DNA of 64,000 nucleotides from assembly GCA_937136425.1 (NCBI GenBank), contig CAKZON010000114.1, forward strand, positions 1 through 64,000. Direction: 5' to 3'. Made by a program: the position numbers and the translations under genes. Under the pieces are notes generated by a model. The model saw only the letters and a list, made by a program, of their open reading frames with translations, made no database searches and was not told the origin of the DNA. The DNA is from an uncultured Crocinitomix sp. (GTDB taxonomy: Bacteria > Bacteroidota > Bacteroidia > Flavobacteriales_D > Crocinitomicaceae). Of the stretch, positions 50,521 through 60,111 are shown piece by piece. Position 1 is the stretch's first letter, and every line of letters starts with the position of its first letter.

Positions 50521-50653
50521 AACCAATTTAAGCCCTCTACTTGCATCCCTCCTCCTCTAAACCATATTGCACAAAAAACAAGCAATATTCATTCTCTTTA
50601 CACGCGTTAAAATTGTATCTTTAAATTCATACAATACAGTAAAACATTCTATT

Positions 50654-51037
50654 ATGAACGCCACGTTAGAATCAAACAAAGAAAATGCTATTGCTTTTTA
50701 TAAAATGGCCTATGAAGGCGAACCAAGAAAAGCGGTTGAATTATATGTTGGAGAAGACTACATCCAACACAATCCTTTAGTAGGAAATGGCAAAGAGCCA
50801 TTTATTCTTTATTTTGAAAGAATGCAACGTGAGTATCCAGAAAAGTCAATAGAATTTGTTCGCGCAATAGCACAAGACAACCTAGTCGCTTTGCATACTC
50901 ATCAAACCTGGCCAGGTAATCAAGAATATGTAACTATGGATTTTTTCAGATTTGATACTGCTGGAAAAATTGTTGAACATTGGGATGCCATGCAAGAAAT
51001 TCCAGCAGAAACCCTTAATGGCAATACCATGTATTAA
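50654..51037 (+). CDS. SnoaL-like / NTF2-fold protein, 127 aa
   Basis: From ATG 50654 the protein begins MNATLESNKENAIAFYKMAYEG. The pattern AVELYVGEDYIQHNPLVGNGKE and MDFFRFDTAGKIVEHWDAMQEIP is typical of SnoaL-like NTF2-fold proteins, small cone-shaped enzymes or binding proteins. The frame extends upstream to 50567 but without a credible coding sequence. A related shorter gene lies at 51351. The frame continues open after its stop codon (see 51038). Confidence 0.75.
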   Translation: MNATLESNKENAIAFYKMAYEGEPRKAVELYVGEDYIQHNPLVGNGKEPFILYFERMQREYPEKSIEFVRAIAQDNLVALHTHQTWPGNQEYVTMDFFRFDTAGKIVEHWDAMQEIPAETLNGNTMY

Positions 51038-51286
51038 AACATACTTTATGATAATAAACCCAGCCAGATTGAGATTACTCAAGTATTCCAAAAGTATGCT
51101 GGATTACGGGTTGAATACATTGGTCTAAATTCTCACTTTGACGAACTCGCTGAAACCATCTATTCCATTAGTCAATTCATTTGCGAAAAATGTGGTAATA
51201 GCGGCAGCCACACCATTATTGATGGTTGGGAAACCACCTTATGTAATGAACATTCACTATCAATTGAGGAGAGCACAAAACTCTGA
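51038..51286 (+). pseudogene. start-less zinc-knuckle reading frame
   Basis: Directly after the stop of the SnoaL-like gene, in the same phase, 82 codons stay open without any ATG, GTG or TTG. The translation contains CEKCGNSGSH and LCNEHS, a plausible zinc site, and reads like a real protein (SHFDELAETIYSISQF). It may be the surviving 3' part of a gene that lost its start, or the tail of a former fusion with the preceding gene. The rest of the gap to 51351 is empty. Confidence 0.5.
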
Positions 51287-51350
51287 TAATTATAACCACT
51301 GAACAAAAGTTTGATTAAATTAACGCTAACAACACCCAAAACAACACATT

Positions 51351-51704
51351 ATGGCGCAAGATCAAGATTTAAATAAACTTATTGCATATTATTTCTACAT
51401 AGTCTCATTTAATGGAGACCCAAGTTTAGCGCTTAGCTTATTCACTGGAAACACATTTGAAATTGACAATCCTATATTAGGAAATTCAAAAGCATCATTC
51501 ATTCGTCATTTTGAAGAATTTGACAATAGTTACGAAGATAGAAGTATCGTTGTTGAAAGATCCATTGCAAGTAAAGACCTTGTAACAATGCAAACCACCC
51601 AAACATGGGCTACTAATAAAAAATATGCTTCAATGAATTTCTTTAAGTTTAATGAAGACGGTGAAATTATTGCATATTGGGACAAAGTATCTTCAATAAA
51701 TTAA
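51351..51704 (+). CDS. SnoaL-like protein, second copy, 117 aa
   Basis: A paralog of the protein at 50654, with FNGDPSLALSLFTGNTFEIDNPILGNSKASFIRHFEE and ASMNFFKFNEDGEIIAYWDKVSS in the same positions. It lacks the terminal extension. The ligand or reaction is unknown. It lies 13 bases before the thioredoxin-fold gene and likely starts a short operon of stress-related small proteins. Confidence 0.75.
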   Translation: MAQDQDLNKLIAYYFYIVSFNGDPSLALSLFTGNTFEIDNPILGNSKASFIRHFEEFDNSYEDRSIVVERSIASKDLVTMQTTQTWATNKKYASMNFFKFNEDGEIIAYWDKVSSIN

Positions 51705-51717
51705 CTCCTAAGTATTT

Positions 51718-52272
51718 ATGGCACTAGTAGAATCAAACCCTATGGAATTAGGCACAATAGCACCTAGCTTTACATTGTTAAACGTAGCAAATGGACATTA
51801 CAATCAACTCAATGAATTGTGCGGTACCAATGGAACTGTAATTATGTTTATCTGCAATCATTGTCCATTTGTCATCCATGTTAACCAAGGTATTATACAA
51901 TTGGCAAATGACTATATATCCAAAGGAATTAGTTTCATTGCGATTAGCAGCAACGACATTAACTCCCATCCGCAAGATGGACCTGAGCATATGAAAACTG
52001 TTGCCACTACACTCAATTATCCTTTCCCTTACCTATACGACGAAACCCAAACAGTTGCCAAAGCCTACAATGCTGCCTGCACACCAGATTTCTATCTATT
52101 TGACTCTGAACTAAAATCAGTCTACCACGGGCAACTAGATGATTCAAGACCTGGAAATGGGAAACCAGTTACAGGAAACGACCTAAGACAGGGTATTGAT
52201 GCCCTCCTACAAAACACAACAAATAGCGCTATCCAAAAACCTAGTATTGGATGCAACATTAAATGGAAATAA
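51718..52272 (+). CDS. thioredoxin-fold AhpC/TSA-like protein
   Basis: A 184-residue thioredoxin-like protein with CNHCPF (Cys46, Cys49) as the redox motif after GTVIMFI, PEHMKTVATTLNYPFPYLYDETQTVAKAYNAACTPDFYLF and a cis-Pro region. It resembles the redoxin subgroup with CxxC and no signal peptide. Partners are not defined. It lies between SnoaL-like and VOC-family genes, a setting of small oxidative or electrophile-handling enzymes. Confidence 0.8.
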   Translation: MALVESNPMELGTIAPSFTLLNVANGHYNQLNELCGTNGTVIMFICNHCPFVIHVNQGIIQLANDYISKGISFIAISSNDINSHPQDGPEHMKTVATTLNYPFPYLYDETQTVAKAYNAACTPDFYLFDSELKSVYHGQLDDSRPGNGKPVTGNDLRQGIDALLQNTTNSAIQKPSIGCNIKWK

Positions 52273-52328
52273 CTCTTTCACTATTGTTTTTTAAATGACT
52301 ATCTTGTCCATAGACAAAATATAACAAG

Positions 52329-52700
52329 ATGAAATTAGGAGCATTTTCAGTGAGTTTAAATGTTAAAGATATCAACGCCTCGCAAGCTTTTTACGAAAAA
52401 TTAGGATTCGCAGTTTTTGCCGGCGATTTAAAAATGAATTATCTCATCATGAAAAATGGAGATACACTTATTGGTCTTTTTCAAGGCATGTTTGAAAACA
52501 ACATACTAACCTTCAATCCTGGTTGGGACCAAAACGCAGGTAATCTAGCATCATTTAATGATGTTCGAGAAATTCAAAGTGAACTGCAATCGGCAGGAAT
52601 TAAGCTAGAAAAAGAAACCGACAGCGAAACCACAGGACCTGCCAGCATTACTATGATGGATCCAGATGGAAATGTCATTTTAATAGATCAACACCGGTAA
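52329..52700 (+). CDS. VOC-family (glyoxalase-like) protein
   Basis: A 123-residue protein with the two beta-alpha-beta-beta-beta units of the vicinal oxygen chelate fold. [30 protein letters not shown] and the terminal [14 protein letters not shown] are all typical. A metal-binding Glu or His is not certain at each position. The fold covers glyoxalases, dioxygenases and resistance proteins; the reaction cannot be assigned. It is 15 bases upstream of the GNAT gene. Confidence 0.78.
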   Translation: MKLGAFSVSLNVKDINASQAFYEKLGFAVFAGDLKMNYLIMKNGDTLIGLFQGMFENNILTFNPGWDQNAGNLASFNDVREIQSELQSAGIKLEKETDSETTGPASITMMDPDGNVILIDQHR

Positions 52701-52714
52701 ACAGAATTGGATCA

Positions 52715-53275
52715 ATGAAAACATTGGAAGAAATCTATACGCCACAACTTAAACTAAGGCGAATGGAATTGAGTGATTTACCCTCATTAATCAAATACGC
52801 AAATAATAAAAAAATTGCCGAAAACATTTTCAACATATCATATCCATACAAGGAATCTGATGCTGTTTTTAGATTCAATGTAATTTTGCAAGGATTAGAA
52901 AATGAAAACAGATATATTTTTGCTATCACGTATAAAACGCATAATGAACTCATTGGTGAAATTGGCTTAAACATAGACAAAGAGCACAAACGAGCTGAAG
53001 TTGGCTACTGGATTGCAGAAGAATTTTGGGGACAAGGTATAGCCACAGAAGCTCTTGGGGCAGCACTTAGTTTTGGTTTCAAATCATTGAAGCTTAACAA
53101 GATTTTTGCCACACGCTTTTTAGATAATGTTTCATCTGAAAAAGTACTCACTAAAAACGGCATGATTAAAGAGGCTGAACTTATAGAACATTATAAAATT
53201 GACGGCGTTTACAAAAGCATTAATCAATACAGACTCACTAAAAAGGAATACTTTACTATACACCAGCAAGATTAA
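52715..53275 (+). CDS. GNAT-family N-acetyltransferase (RimJ/RimL-like)
   Basis: A 186-residue acetyltransferase: LKLRRMELSDLPSLIKYANN at the N-terminus, AEVGYWIAEEFWGQGIATEALGAALSFGF (motif A with the acetyl-CoA loop, in parts) and NVSSEKVLTKNGM (motif B). It is most like RimJ/RimL transferases acting on amines or ribosomal protein N-termini. It likely belongs to one transcript with the VOC gene upstream and the lipoprotein two bases downstream. Confidence 0.82.
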   Translation: MKTLEEIYTPQLKLRRMELSDLPSLIKYANNKKIAENIFNISYPYKESDAVFRFNVILQGLENENRYIFAITYKTHNELIGEIGLNIDKEHKRAEVGYWIAEEFWGQGIATEALGAALSFGFKSLKLNKIFATRFLDNVSSEKVLTKNGMIKEAELIEHYKIDGVYKSINQYRLTKKEYFTIHQQD

Positions 53276-53277
53276 TA

Positions 53278-54351
53278 ATGAATTACAAAATGAAAACCAA
53301 TCAATCCCTACTCACACTAATTATATTATTTCTTGCCTTTACAAGCTGCAAAAAAAACGACCCCATAACTGACCTAAAACCAGGTTTAATAGAAAACCAA
53401 ACCTTTAACCAAACTGTACTCATTGATGGACATGACTATGACGGTACTATTATTCGAAATTGCGTTTTTGAAGATATCAAAGGAGATGCTTTACAAATAA
53501 GAGATGTTAACAATCTTTGCATTGAAAATTGCACATTTAAAAGTATTTCTGAAAATGCCATTCGATTTAGAAATAGCGGAAGTTCAGATGGCGTAAAGAT
53601 TTTAGAAAACACCATTTACAACATTGATCACAACGGAATATTGGCAGCAGAAAATCATATCAACACAACTATTAAAGGAAACAACATTCGCAATGTGGGT
53701 TTATCAAACGCTAGCAGTATTGCTGGTCATCCTCACCACGGTATCTATTTCCAAGGCTTTAATGTTAACATTAGCGAAAACATTATTCATGATGTGATAA
53801 ATGACCAAGGAAACTGTGTAAGTATTCGGACTTACGGACAGGTTTCAAAAAACGTTCTCTATAACGCAACGGATCATGGAATAAGTTATTATTCGGATCA
53901 TCCCGGAAATGATGGTTTACTTTTAATTGAAAATAATTTCATTTACGACAATGGTAAACGAGGAGTCAATTTAGCCAGCAACGGAACATCAGCAAATCAT
54001 ATTGGCGAAGTTATTGTTCGATTTAACACGATTATCACCAATAATAAATCGCCAATTAGCACTAATGAATCACTTACAGACGTTGCCCTTAGTTTTATTG
54101 GTAACATCCTCATTCGCACAGACGGTGGTACTGAATTCATCTACAGTAGTCAAACATATTCCGACCTGTACAACCTTACTACTTCAGGTGACCTCAATTT
54201 TCAAGACTTTACCAACCGCAACTTACACTTAACTGAAACTTCAAGCGCACAAAATTTTGCAACAGGTGCTGAAAATTTTCCGGACGAAGATATTGACGGT
54301 GACATCAGAGATGTAACTAACTTAGACGCAGGAGCAGATCAAAAAAATTAA
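53278..54351 (+). CDS. right-handed beta-helix lipoprotein
   Basis: The signal peptide runs to a lipobox (LAFTSC-K, Cys near residue 22). The rest has many short repeats of NxIxN and ENxxxNxG type (GVKILENTIYNIDHNG, NVSKNVLYN-like), characteristic of a parallel beta-helix of the pectate-lyase or NosD class. An acidic segment (FPDEDIDGDIRDVTNLDAGADQ) ends it. No catalytic site is visible. It is possibly a surface carbohydrate-binding protein. The start at 53278 may instead be 53290 (MKTNQSLL). Confidence 0.75.
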   Translation: MNYKMKTNQSLLTLIILFLAFTSCKKNDPITDLKPGLIENQTFNQTVLIDGHDYDGTIIRNCVFEDIKGDALQIRDVNNLCIENCTFKSISENAIRFRNSGSSDGVKILENTIYNIDHNGILAAENHINTTIKGNNIRNVGLSNASSIAGHPHHGIYFQGFNVNISENIIHDVINDQGNCVSIRTYGQVSKNVLYNATDHGISYYSDHPGNDGLLLIENNFIYDNGKRGVNLASNGTSANHIGEVIVRFNTIITNNKSPISTNESLTDVALSFIGNILIRTDGGTEFIYSSQTYSDLYNLTTSGDLNFQDFTNRNLHLTETSSAQNFATGAENFPDEDIDGDIRDVTNLDAGADQKN

Positions 54352-54361
54352 TTATTAGAAT

Positions 54362-55072
54362 ATGAACGAAAAGTCTCTTTTTGACTCATTCCCAACACTT
54401 CAAGATGCAAGTGAACTAACCAGTATCTTAGAAAGTAACAACATAGAGTTTAGTATTGTAGAAAATTCATTTGATGTAGACATTACTTTTACAGGAAATA
54501 AAATTTCTGGGATTCAAGTTTTTATAGATCCTGACAACTTTGACTTGGTCAACAAATTATTAGAAGAACAAGCTGAAAATCAAATTGACTTAACAGACAA
54601 AACACATTATCTTTTCAAGTTTTCAAATGAAGAATTGTACGACATTTTAGCCAAGAGAGATGAATGGAGTACATATGACTATGCCTTTGCCAAAAAATTA
54701 CTACAAGAAAGAGGTGAAGATATTTCTCAAGAAAGATTAAACTCTATTAAAACGGAACGTAATAAAGAACTGGACCACCCAGAAAAAAGCTCTAGCATAC
54801 AAATAGCCATAGGTTATGGCTGTGCAATTCTCGGAGGAGCATTAGCAATTTTAATTAAAGGAGTATTATTTCTTCTATTTATAACCGTAATGGGGCTGCT
54901 AATAGGTTGGTATTTATGGAAGTCAAAGAAAACTACGTCGAAAGGAGACAAAGTTTTTGCTTATTCAGAAAATGATAGAAAACATGGAAAAAATATTAGC
55001 ATTATTGGTATTGTAATACTTGTAGGATACTTAACCTATCGCATAAGTATTTTCCTAAGCCAAGTTTCTTAA
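54362..55072 (+). CDS. membrane protein with N-terminal DUF2007-like domain
   Basis: A 236-residue protein. Residues 1-80 look like a small alpha/beta domain of the DUF2007 type (FSIVENSFDVDITFTGNKISGIQVFIDPDNFDLV). The middle is a helical linker, and residues 145-195 and 215-232 hold about three membrane helices. The charged loop SENDRKHGKN probably faces the cytosol. It is convergent with mazG (ends two bases apart), so a shared termination region is likely. Function unknown. Confidence 0.6.
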   Translation: MNEKSLFDSFPTLQDASELTSILESNNIEFSIVENSFDVDITFTGNKISGIQVFIDPDNFDLVNKLLEEQAENQIDLTDKTHYLFKFSNEELYDILAKRDEWSTYDYAFAKKLLQERGEDISQERLNSIKTERNKELDHPEKSSSIQIAIGYGCAILGGALAILIKGVLFLLFITVMGLLIGWYLWKSKKTTSKGDKVFAYSENDRKHGKNISIIGIVILVGYLTYRISIFLSQVS

Positions 55073-55073
55073 T

Positions 55074-55400
55074 TTACTTGAGTTTTTCATTTTCCAGATG
55101 CCGCTTATTATCACGTTTGGTTTTCTTATCAAGGTTCTTTTGCAATGCTGCTTCTAAATCGATCCCTGTTTGATTAGCGAGACAAATTAATACCCAAAGT
55201 ACATCTGCCATTTCATCTCCAAGATCTTTATTTTTATCTGATTCTTTTTCAGATTGCTCTCCATAGCGCCGTGCAATAATTCGAGCAACTTCACCAACCT
55301 CTTCGGTTAATTGAGCCATATTCGTTAGCTCATTAAAATAACGAACCCCATAGGTTTTAATCCAGTTATCTACTAATTCTTGCGCTTCTTTTATCGTCAT
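55074..55400 (-). CDS. MazG-family nucleotide pyrophosphohydrolase
   Basis: A 108-residue all-helical protein of the MazG/iMazG type, with MTIKEAQELVDNWI, LTEEVGEVARIIARR (the acidic EEVGE metal site), KDLGDEMADVLWVL (the second metal site, EMAD) and a basic tail. It hydrolyses NTPs to the monophosphate plus pyrophosphate. Which pool is cleaned cannot be told. Its ATG overlaps the stop of rfaE2, implying cotranscription. Confidence 0.85.
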   Translation of the reverse strand: MTIKEAQELVDNWIKTYGVRYFNELTNMAQLTEEVGEVARIIARRYGEQSEKESDKNKDLGDEMADVLWVLICLANQTGIDLEAALQKNLDKKTKRDNKRHLENEKLK

Positions 55401-55912
55401 TTCTTTAATTTATTAATCAAATTTGTGGTTGAAAAACCATCTACTAAATCAATTGTTTTTACTTCTCCGTCATTCTCCAACACAACATCTCTACCTACAA
55501 TATATTTTTTTGCTTCCTTATCCTCTTCAGTTGGATCGTAATCCCCGCCTTTCACCAACACATTAGGTTGGAGCGATTTAATCAAATTATAAGGAGTGTC
55601 AGAATCAAACTCAATCACATAGTCAACAAATCCTAATCCTGCAATAACAGTTGCTCTTGCATCAAAATCATTTACTGGACGATCATCTCCCTTTCCTTGG
55701 CGACGAACTGAAGCATCACTATTAAGTCCTAATACAAGTACATCTCCACAGTCGGCAGCAGCAGCAAGATAGGTTACGTGACCTTTATGCAAAATATCAA
55801 AACAACCGTTTGTGAACACAACTTTCTTACCTGCATTTTTGCAGGCTTCTAACTCCAATAAAATTTGAGATTCGTTAAGAATTTTCTGATTCAGTTTCTG
55901 TAAGTGGCTCAT
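55397..55912 (-). CDS. rfaE2: heptose 1-phosphate adenylyltransferase (RfaE2/HldE-C-like)
   Basis: From ATG 55912 the protein has 171 residues. The cytidylyltransferase-type motif TNGCFDILHKGHVTYL, LNSDASVRRQGKGDDRP and VLVKGGDY are hallmarks of the RfaE/HldE C-domain. It activates D-glycero-manno-heptose 1-phosphate with ATP for lipopolysaccharide core synthesis. The upstream in-frame ATG at 55939 is less likely. It overlaps the preceding membrane gene by 38 bases and mazG by four, so the three genes are translationally linked. Confidence 0.85.
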   Translation of the reverse strand: MSHLQKLNQKILNESQILLELEACKNAGKKVVFTNGCFDILHKGHVTYLAAAADCGDVLVLGLNSDASVRRQGKGDDRPVNDFDARATVIAGLGFVDYVIEFDSDTPYNLIKSLQPNVLVKGGDYDPTEEDKEAKKYIVGRDVVLENDGEVKTIDLVDGFSTTNLINKLKK

Positions 55913-56933
55913 TCTTGTCAAATTTAACATTTTTGCCATTAAGTGCTAGCGAAATTAATCCAAGCACTATCATTAATATGGTTTGAGAAGTCCAATTAAT
56001 CCAACCAATTGCTAAGGCATCAGGTAAGATTCCACTATACTCTGGGCTTGCCAAATAGATTGTTAGTATTAAACCAACAAAAGCCGGGTAAACGCCAATA
56101 CCTCCCTGAACTAAAATCATTCCAAGTGTACCCGCGACAAAGCCAGCAAGGACAGCATCCCATCCTAAATTTGCAGTTGAATCAAGCGCGTATAAGCAAA
56201 CCGTAAAATTAGCTACGTACATTAGCCAAACGAATAATGTGTGTCCTATAAACGGTATTTTTTGATCTGTTTTAAAGATAGAAAAGATCCCTTCAAATAA
56301 CCCTTTTACAAAATTTACAATCTTAGTTCTGAACGACTTCTTGAAAACTGTTAAAACAACAACTCCAATAACACCAGCAATAATTGCATATTTCACAACC
56401 ATTCCTAAAATAGAGAATACTGCACCGTTTCCACAAGTAGACATCCCTTCATTAAACGTAGCAATTTTATGTTGAAATAAATCTATCTTATCATACTGCA
56501 GTGCTAAAGCGATTAAAGAAACAATACCTAACATAACAACGTCAACAGCACGTTCTGCTACAATTGTTCCAAACCCTTTTTGAAAAGGTACATTCTCTGT
56601 TTTTGAAAGCACTCCTGCTCTACTCGCTTCGCCTGCTCTTGGAAAAACGATATTAACAATATAGCCAATCATTAGAGCATGATAAGCATTCCAAAAATTA
56701 ATTTTGTACCCCATAGGTTTGAGTAAATATCGCCAGCGATAAGCCCGACTTACATGACTCAAAAATGCAAAACTTAATGCTATAAAAACCCAGAAGTAAT
56801 TTGCTTTGCCAAATGCAGCAAACAAGTCCTTTTTCTGATCTTCACAAAGTGCGTCATAAAACAGCCAAATCAAGAATACGCCAAAACCTAGTGGCAAAAC
56901 AATCTTTAGTGCTGAAATAATTTTAGACTTCAT
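55875..56933 (-). CDS. lysylphosphatidylglycerol-synthase-like membrane protein
   Basis: A 352-residue polytopic protein of the LPG_synthase_TM/YbhN family. Recognisable segments are SHVSRAYRWRYLL (about 59-71), VNIVFPRAGEASRAG (about 93-107) and FGTIVAERAVDVVMLG. About seven to eight membrane helices are spread across its length, including GFVAGTLGMILVQGGIGVYPAFVGLIL near the C-terminus. There is no aminoacyl-transferase domain, so a lipid-flipping role is more likely than lysyl transfer. The start overlaps no neighbour; the C-terminus overlaps rfaE2. Confidence 0.8.
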   Translation of the reverse strand: MKSKIISALKIVLPLGFGVFLIWLFYDALCEDQKKDLFAAFGKANYFWVFIALSFAFLSHVSRAYRWRYLLKPMGYKINFWNAYHALMIGYIVNIVFPRAGEASRAGVLSKTENVPFQKGFGTIVAERAVDVVMLGIVSLIALALQYDKIDLFQHKIATFNEGMSTCGNGAVFSILGMVVKYAIIAGVIGVVVLTVFKKSFRTKIVNFVKGLFEGIFSIFKTDQKIPFIGHTLFVWLMYVANFTVCLYALDSTANLGWDAVLAGFVAGTLGMILVQGGIGVYPAFVGLILTIYLASPEYSGILPDALAIGWINWTSQTILMIVLGLISLALNGKNVKFDKNEPLTETESENS

Positions 56934-56991
56934 TCAGTGGTTTTTGAAAATATGCAAACTGCATTAACGAAGAACTAATCAACTAATTGTG

Positions 56992-57342
56992 TTAATCTAG
57001 TTTATTTGTCTCCGTGTTAGGAAAAATTAAGGATGGCTTAAATGTTTTCGCTTCTTCAAACTCCATATAAGCGTATCCAATAATGATAATAACATCTCCG
57101 ACAGCTACACGACGCGCAGCAGGCCCGTTTAAACAAATACCACCTTTACCACGCTCTCCAGCGATAATATAAGTTTCAATTCGTTCGCCATTATTAATAT
57201 TGACAATTTGTACTTTTTCGCCCTCAATCATATTGGCCGCCTCCAAAAGGTCTGGATCAATAGTGATACTTCCGATATAATTCAAATCCGCCTCAGTAAC
57301 TTTTACGCGGTGGATTTTAGACTTTAATGCTTGTATTAACAT
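56992..57342 (-). CDS. panD: aspartate 1-decarboxylase
   Basis: A 116-residue precursor with the cleavage motif NYIGSITID, in which Gly24-Ser25 self-cleaves to make the pyruvoyl group. Other typical segments are [34 protein letters not shown] and [13 protein letters not shown]. It forms beta-alanine from aspartate for pantothenate and CoA synthesis. It lies 58 bases upstream of the LPG-synthase-like gene on the same strand. No other pantothenate gene is adjacent. Confidence 0.95.
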   Translation of the reverse strand: MLIQALKSKIHRVKVTEADLNYIGSITIDPDLLEAANMIEGEKVQIVNINNGERIETYIIAGERGKGGICLNGPAARRVAVGDVIIIIGYAYMEFEEAKTFKPSLIFPNTETNKLD

Positions 57343-57494
57343 ATCCTGAAATTGTGGTGCAAATTTAGCTATTTTAGATAAACAATTGTCAATTGCATCA
57401 TTTACTTCAATAATGAATTGACCAAATTGTCCCTGACCACATTAATTGGTTAAGCAAGAATCACGCCGAAAAGCTGAATAATATTAAGTACACA

Positions 57495-57929
57495 CTACTT
57501 TTCTAACACATAACGAAATCGACCATCCTTCTCTTGATAAGAAGCTTGCATTTTTCGATTGCAAACATTTGCGTTTTCTAAAACAACTTGGCTTAACTCG
57601 CCATTTTCATCATCTGTAAATGATGCATAGATAGTGTTAACACAGTTATCATCCGAATAAGATTGCGTTAACTCCCAAAGTCCAGTTCCTGTTTCTCCTG
57701 TTGCTGAATTAAAATAATTAGCCGAAAAATCTGCATTAAAATCCAGTTGTATTGTTTCATAATCTGATGTTAGGTCTGACGCAGAAACAGACCAAGACCT
57801 AGTATACTTCACCTTGGTATAATCCCAAGATCCAACAATTTTTCTTTCTGTATAATTTAAGCCGTCCTTTTCACAGCACACGAATAAAAAAGCTGCAAAT
57901 ACAGCCATAATTTGTAATCCTTTTTTCAT
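57495..57929 (-). CDS. lipocalin-like lipoprotein, 144 aa
   Basis: The signal peptide ends at FLFVCC (lipobox cysteine near 18). ERKIVGSWDYTKVKYTR opens a lipocalin-like small beta barrel, with QLDFNADFSANYF, GLWELTQSY and RYVLEK strands. Paired cysteines (DNCVNTIY, NVCNRKM) may form a disulfide. Such outer-membrane lipoproteins are common in Bacteroidota and mostly of unknown function. It is a single gene here. Confidence 0.65.
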   Translation of the reverse strand: MKKGLQIMAVFAAFLFVCCEKDGLNYTERKIVGSWDYTKVKYTRSWSVSASDLTSDYETIQLDFNADFSANYFNSATGETGTGLWELTQSYSDDNCVNTIYASFTDDENGELSQVVLENANVCNRKMQASYQEKDGRFRYVLEK

Positions 57930-58028
57930 AATTCTATTTTTTGCGATTCAACAAAAATCTGCAAGAATCATGCCTTTAGAATAAAAGCTTATTTAAAACG
58001 GTTAAGTAATCTAAAAAGAATAAAAAGT

Positions 58029-58967
58029 CTAATTCAAAACAACCTTTACCTTTTCAACGCCTCCATTTTGTAAACGAATTTCAAAGAAATAAATACCTGA
58101 CGATAAAGTTGAAACATCCATTCGAACAGCATAGTCATCTGCATCAACAAGCATAACAGATTCACCAGTATAAGAATAAACAGTCACTAAGTCTATTTCT
58201 TGACTTGCGGTTACATCCAGTGACGTAGATGCTGGATTAGGGTAACAAGCAACCTGACTTAATTGGGTGTTTTCGGGTAGCCCTACCACCTTAGTACAAG
58301 AATTACTTGTTGGATTATAAAGGGAAAAGGAATCATCTTCAAAACACAAGAATCCAAAATAACCAAATTCAGTTGGCAAGTCATCTGGAATCCCTTCGCA
58401 ACCATATTCTTGCGGAAACAAATGTCTAAATCGCTCTAAACCTGTAGATACTAAACCAAATCGCTCTACATATCTTCCTTTAAAACCAAACGGAGAGTTT
58501 GGTGTTGGCTCTAAATCCAGATAACGATAGGACTCTCCTGCAATATCCATCACTCCAGTATCCATTACTTGAATAACTGACAATTCATCACAGTCCATAA
58601 ACTCGTCAGATGGTACATCCGAAATCACCCAAGTATCACCAACCTCTGCTCCAAAATCAAATAGAACAAAAAACTCATCATTATTTCTGTAAAACACTGT
58701 ATCTCCAGATACATAAGTAATCTCCAATGGATACTTCATTTCTCCAGCAAAATCACCTCCATCAAAAAACTTATAAAGAGTACTCTCGATCACTTGGCAA
58801 GAAACACCATCAATTAAAGTATCTCTGTCATAATTTGTTTCAACATATCCAGACATTAGTGGCCCCCAAAACTCTTGGTGCCAACTTGCACCATTATCAA
58901 CCCAAACTTGGGAATATGAAGATTGAAAAGTAAAACATAAAAAGATTAGTAAGTTAATTTTGCGCAT
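58029..58967 (-). CDS. secreted protein with T9SS type A sorting domain
   Basis: A 312-residue exported protein with a signal peptide (about 1-19, ending FQSSYSQ). The beta-rich body contains cysteines (DCDELS, YGCEG), and a type A sorting domain occupies about 240-312: CYPNPASTSLDV, VTVYSYTGESVM, LSSGIYFFEIRL and KVKVVLN. The cargo role is unknown. The gene ends 60 bases past the prfB stop; both are on the minus strand but probably separate. Confidence 0.85.
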   Translation of the reverse strand: MRKINLLIFLCFTFQSSYSQVWVDNGASWHQEFWGPLMSGYVETNYDRDTLIDGVSCQVIESTLYKFFDGGDFAGEMKYPLEITYVSGDTVFYRNNDEFFVLFDFGAEVGDTWVISDVPSDEFMDCDELSVIQVMDTGVMDIAGESYRYLDLEPTPNSPFGFKGRYVERFGLVSTGLERFRHLFPQEYGCEGIPDDLPTEFGYFGFLCFEDDSFSLYNPTSNSCTKVVGLPENTQLSQVACYPNPASTSLDVTASQEIDLVTVYSYTGESVMLVDADDYAVRMDVSTLSSGIYFFEIRLQNGGVEKVKVVLN

Positions 58968-59028
58968 AGTATTGGGTAAATAAGATTATACCCCTAACAC
59001 GCAAGAACAACAAATAAGGTTGGTAATT

Positions 59029-60111
59029 TTAAGAATTACTCATTAAAAATGCCTTTAAGAACTCATCAATTTCACCATTCATTACCCCATCTACATTTGA
59101 AGTTTCATAGCCTGTTCTCACATCTTTAACAAGTTTATAAGGCTGCATAACGTAATTTCGAATTTGAGAACCCCATTCTATTTTCTTTTTCCCAGCTTCA
59201 ATGGCATTTTGCTTCTCCATTCGTTTACGCAATTCTAACTCATACAATTGTGATTTTAACAATTGCATAGCTTTTTCTTTATTCGCCAATTGCGATCGCG
59301 ATTCTGAATTCTCAATAATTATTCCAGATGGGGCATGACGCAAACGCACAGCAGTTTCTACCTTATTTACATTTTGTCCTCCTGCGCCACCTGCACGGAA
59401 AGTTTCATAGGTAATATCAGCTGGATTAACGTGAATCTCAATAGAATCATCTACCAAAGGATAGACATAAACGGAGGCAAATGATGTATGACGTTTCGCA
59501 TTAGAATCGAACGGTGAAATTCGAACTAGGCGGTGAACACCATTTTCCCCTTTTAAATAACCAAAAGCAAAATCACCATCAAACTCAAGCGTCACAGTTT
59601 TAATTCCTGCAACATCTCCAGCCTGATAATTTAGCTCTTTAATTTTCATTCCATTTCTTTCTCCCCACATGATATACATCCGCATTAACATAGATGCCCA
59701 ATCACAACTTTCAGTACCACCGGCACCAGCTGTAATTTGAAGCACGGCTTTAAAATTATCCTCTTCCGCTTTAAGCATGTTTTTCAATTCCAACTCTTCC
59801 AAACGGTTCAATGAAGTATGATAGTGCTTCATCACCTCTTCTTCCTCCACCTCATCCATTTCATAAAACTCGATTAAGACTTTTAAATCTTCCAACTCAG
59901 TTTTAACCTCTTCGTGCGCAGTAATCCAGAATTTTTTATTCCGCATTTTCTTTAAAACCAACTCAGCTGCCTTTGGATCATCCCAAAAAGTAGGATCTTG
60001 AGACTTTAGTTCATCCTCACGAACATCAATAAGTTTATCCTCTATTTTGAGGTATCCGTATAATTCATTTACACGTCTTTCGAAATCCTTGAGTTGATCT
60101 GATGTTACCAT
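59029..60111 (-). CDS. prfB: peptide chain release factor 2
   Basis: A 360-residue class I release factor. The stop-codon anticodon tripeptide SPF is at residues 199-201, as in RF2, and the universal GGQ motif is at 244-246 ([10 protein letters not shown]). The programmed frameshift of many prfB genes is absent: [10 protein letters not shown] reads through that position in one frame, without an in-frame UGA. It hydrolyses peptidyl-tRNA at UGA and UAA. It is adjacent to the T9SS cargo gene but functionally unrelated to it. Confidence 0.95.
   Translation of the reverse strand: MVTSDQLKDFERRVNELYGYLKIEDKLIDVREDELKSQDPTFWDDPKAAELVLKKMRNKKFWITAHEEVKTELEDLKVLIEFYEMDEVEEEEVMKHYHTSLNRLEELELKNMLKAEEDNFKAVLQITAGAGGTESCDWASMLMRMYIMWGERNGMKIKELNYQAGDVAGIKTVTLEFDGDFAFGYLKGENGVHRLVRISPFDSNAKRHTSFASVYVYPLVDDSIEIHVNPADITYETFRAGGAGGQNVNKVETAVRLRHAPSGIIIENSESRSQLANKEKAMQLLKSQLYELELRKRMEKQNAIEAGKKKIEWGSQIRNYVMQPYKLVKDVRTGYETSNVDGVMNGEIDEFLKAFLMSNS

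Noticed and set aside
51035-51286. Programmed readthrough or selenocysteine at the SnoaL-like stop
   Set aside because: The stop is TAA, not TGA, and no recoding structure was recognised. A degraded gene is simpler.
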